Assembly (NCBI RefSeq): GCF_015207245.1
Contig: NZ_JADEXF010000014.1
Span: forward strand, 1 to 12,700
Source of the DNA: Nostoc cf. edaphicum LEGE 07299
Lineage (GTDB): Bacteria > Cyanobacteriota > Cyanobacteriia > Cyanobacteriales > Nostocaceae
Direction of reading: 5' to 3'
Length of the DNA: 12,700 bases
Within the stretch, counting starts at the first letter, position 1. Each line of letters begins with the position of its first letter. Under the pieces are notes generated by a model. It saw only the letters and a program-made list of their open reading frames with translations. It was not told the origin of the DNA and did not search any database. The translations under genes were made by a program, and so were the position numbers. Below are positions 12,580 to 12,700 of the stretch, piece by piece.

Positions 12580-12700
12580 TGTTTTGTCCTATCAAAAACT
12601 ATTTAATCCTAATGCTATTATCTCAGCCTATTTGATTCTTCAAGTTTTAGCGTTTATTTTCTAAGTGATTTTTCACTTTAAATCATCGGGAGATCTGTCT
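12580..12700 (-). promoter_or_regulatory. Upstream region of the aldehyde dehydrogenase gene
   Basis: On the minus strand, TTGAAG is followed after 17 nt by TAATAG, a weak -35/-10 pair. Further upstream AAGTGA-TTTT-TCACTT (12663-12678) is an exact 6-bp hairpin that could be an operator or the end of another transcript. The window ends here. Confidence 0.3.

Overview
The window looks like chromosomal DNA of a filamentous, Nostoc/Anabaena-type cyanobacterium. The basis is: at least 17 exact copies of the HIP1 octamer GCGATCGC where chance predicts about 0.2; heptanucleotide (STRR-like) repeats between genes; a Mo-nitrogenase C-terminal-domain protein, an orthocaspase homologue and a Uma2-family gene, all typical of this group; and close resemblance of the Asd, DapA, RNase J and L32 products to the Nostoc versions as I remember them. 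No database search was possible.

Layout. Positions 1-4400 hold a co-directional housekeeping block, asd - dapA - rnj: two early steps of the diaminopimelate/lysine branch, then ribonuclease J. The asd/dapA gap is filled with repeats, and rnj is followed by two strong hairpins. Positions 4400-6500 are an accessory, decayed stretch. It has a Uma2-family (PD-(D/E)xK fold) gene broken by a 284-bp insertion between 17-bp direct repeats plus a separate frame slip. It also has a 124-bp MITE-like element with a possible 7-bp target duplication, a minus-strand gene of unknown function (208 aa) and a small repeat-like ORF.

Positions 6500-7200 carry a long leader with two large inverted repeats, then a 125-aa Mo-nitro_C-domain protein. 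Positions 7200-9850 hold a minus-strand, membrane-anchored caspase-fold protein whose catalytic His and Cys are replaced by Tyr and Asn (a pseudo-orthocaspase). It is divergently paired with a 163-aa membrane-anchored protein of unknown function. The shared promoter region contains a palindromic GTA-N8-TAC site of the NtcA type. Positions 9850-12700 carry rpmF (ribosomal protein L32), a stand-alone molybdopterin-domain oxidoreductase and, on the minus strand, an ALDH3-type aldehyde dehydrogenase.

How the genes relate. asd and dapA act in sequence, and RNase J beside them repeats a linkage also known in Bacillus subtilis (dapA-rnjB). The other genes look like independent units. Both clean convergent junctions (7183-7292 and 11116-11196) carry inverted heptamer-type repeats that could act as two-way terminators. 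The most novel-looking locus is the pseudo-orthocaspase with its divergent partner and candidate NtcA site. The clearest genome-dynamics story is the broken Uma2 gene and the elements around it. I saw no tRNA, rRNA or CRISPR array.
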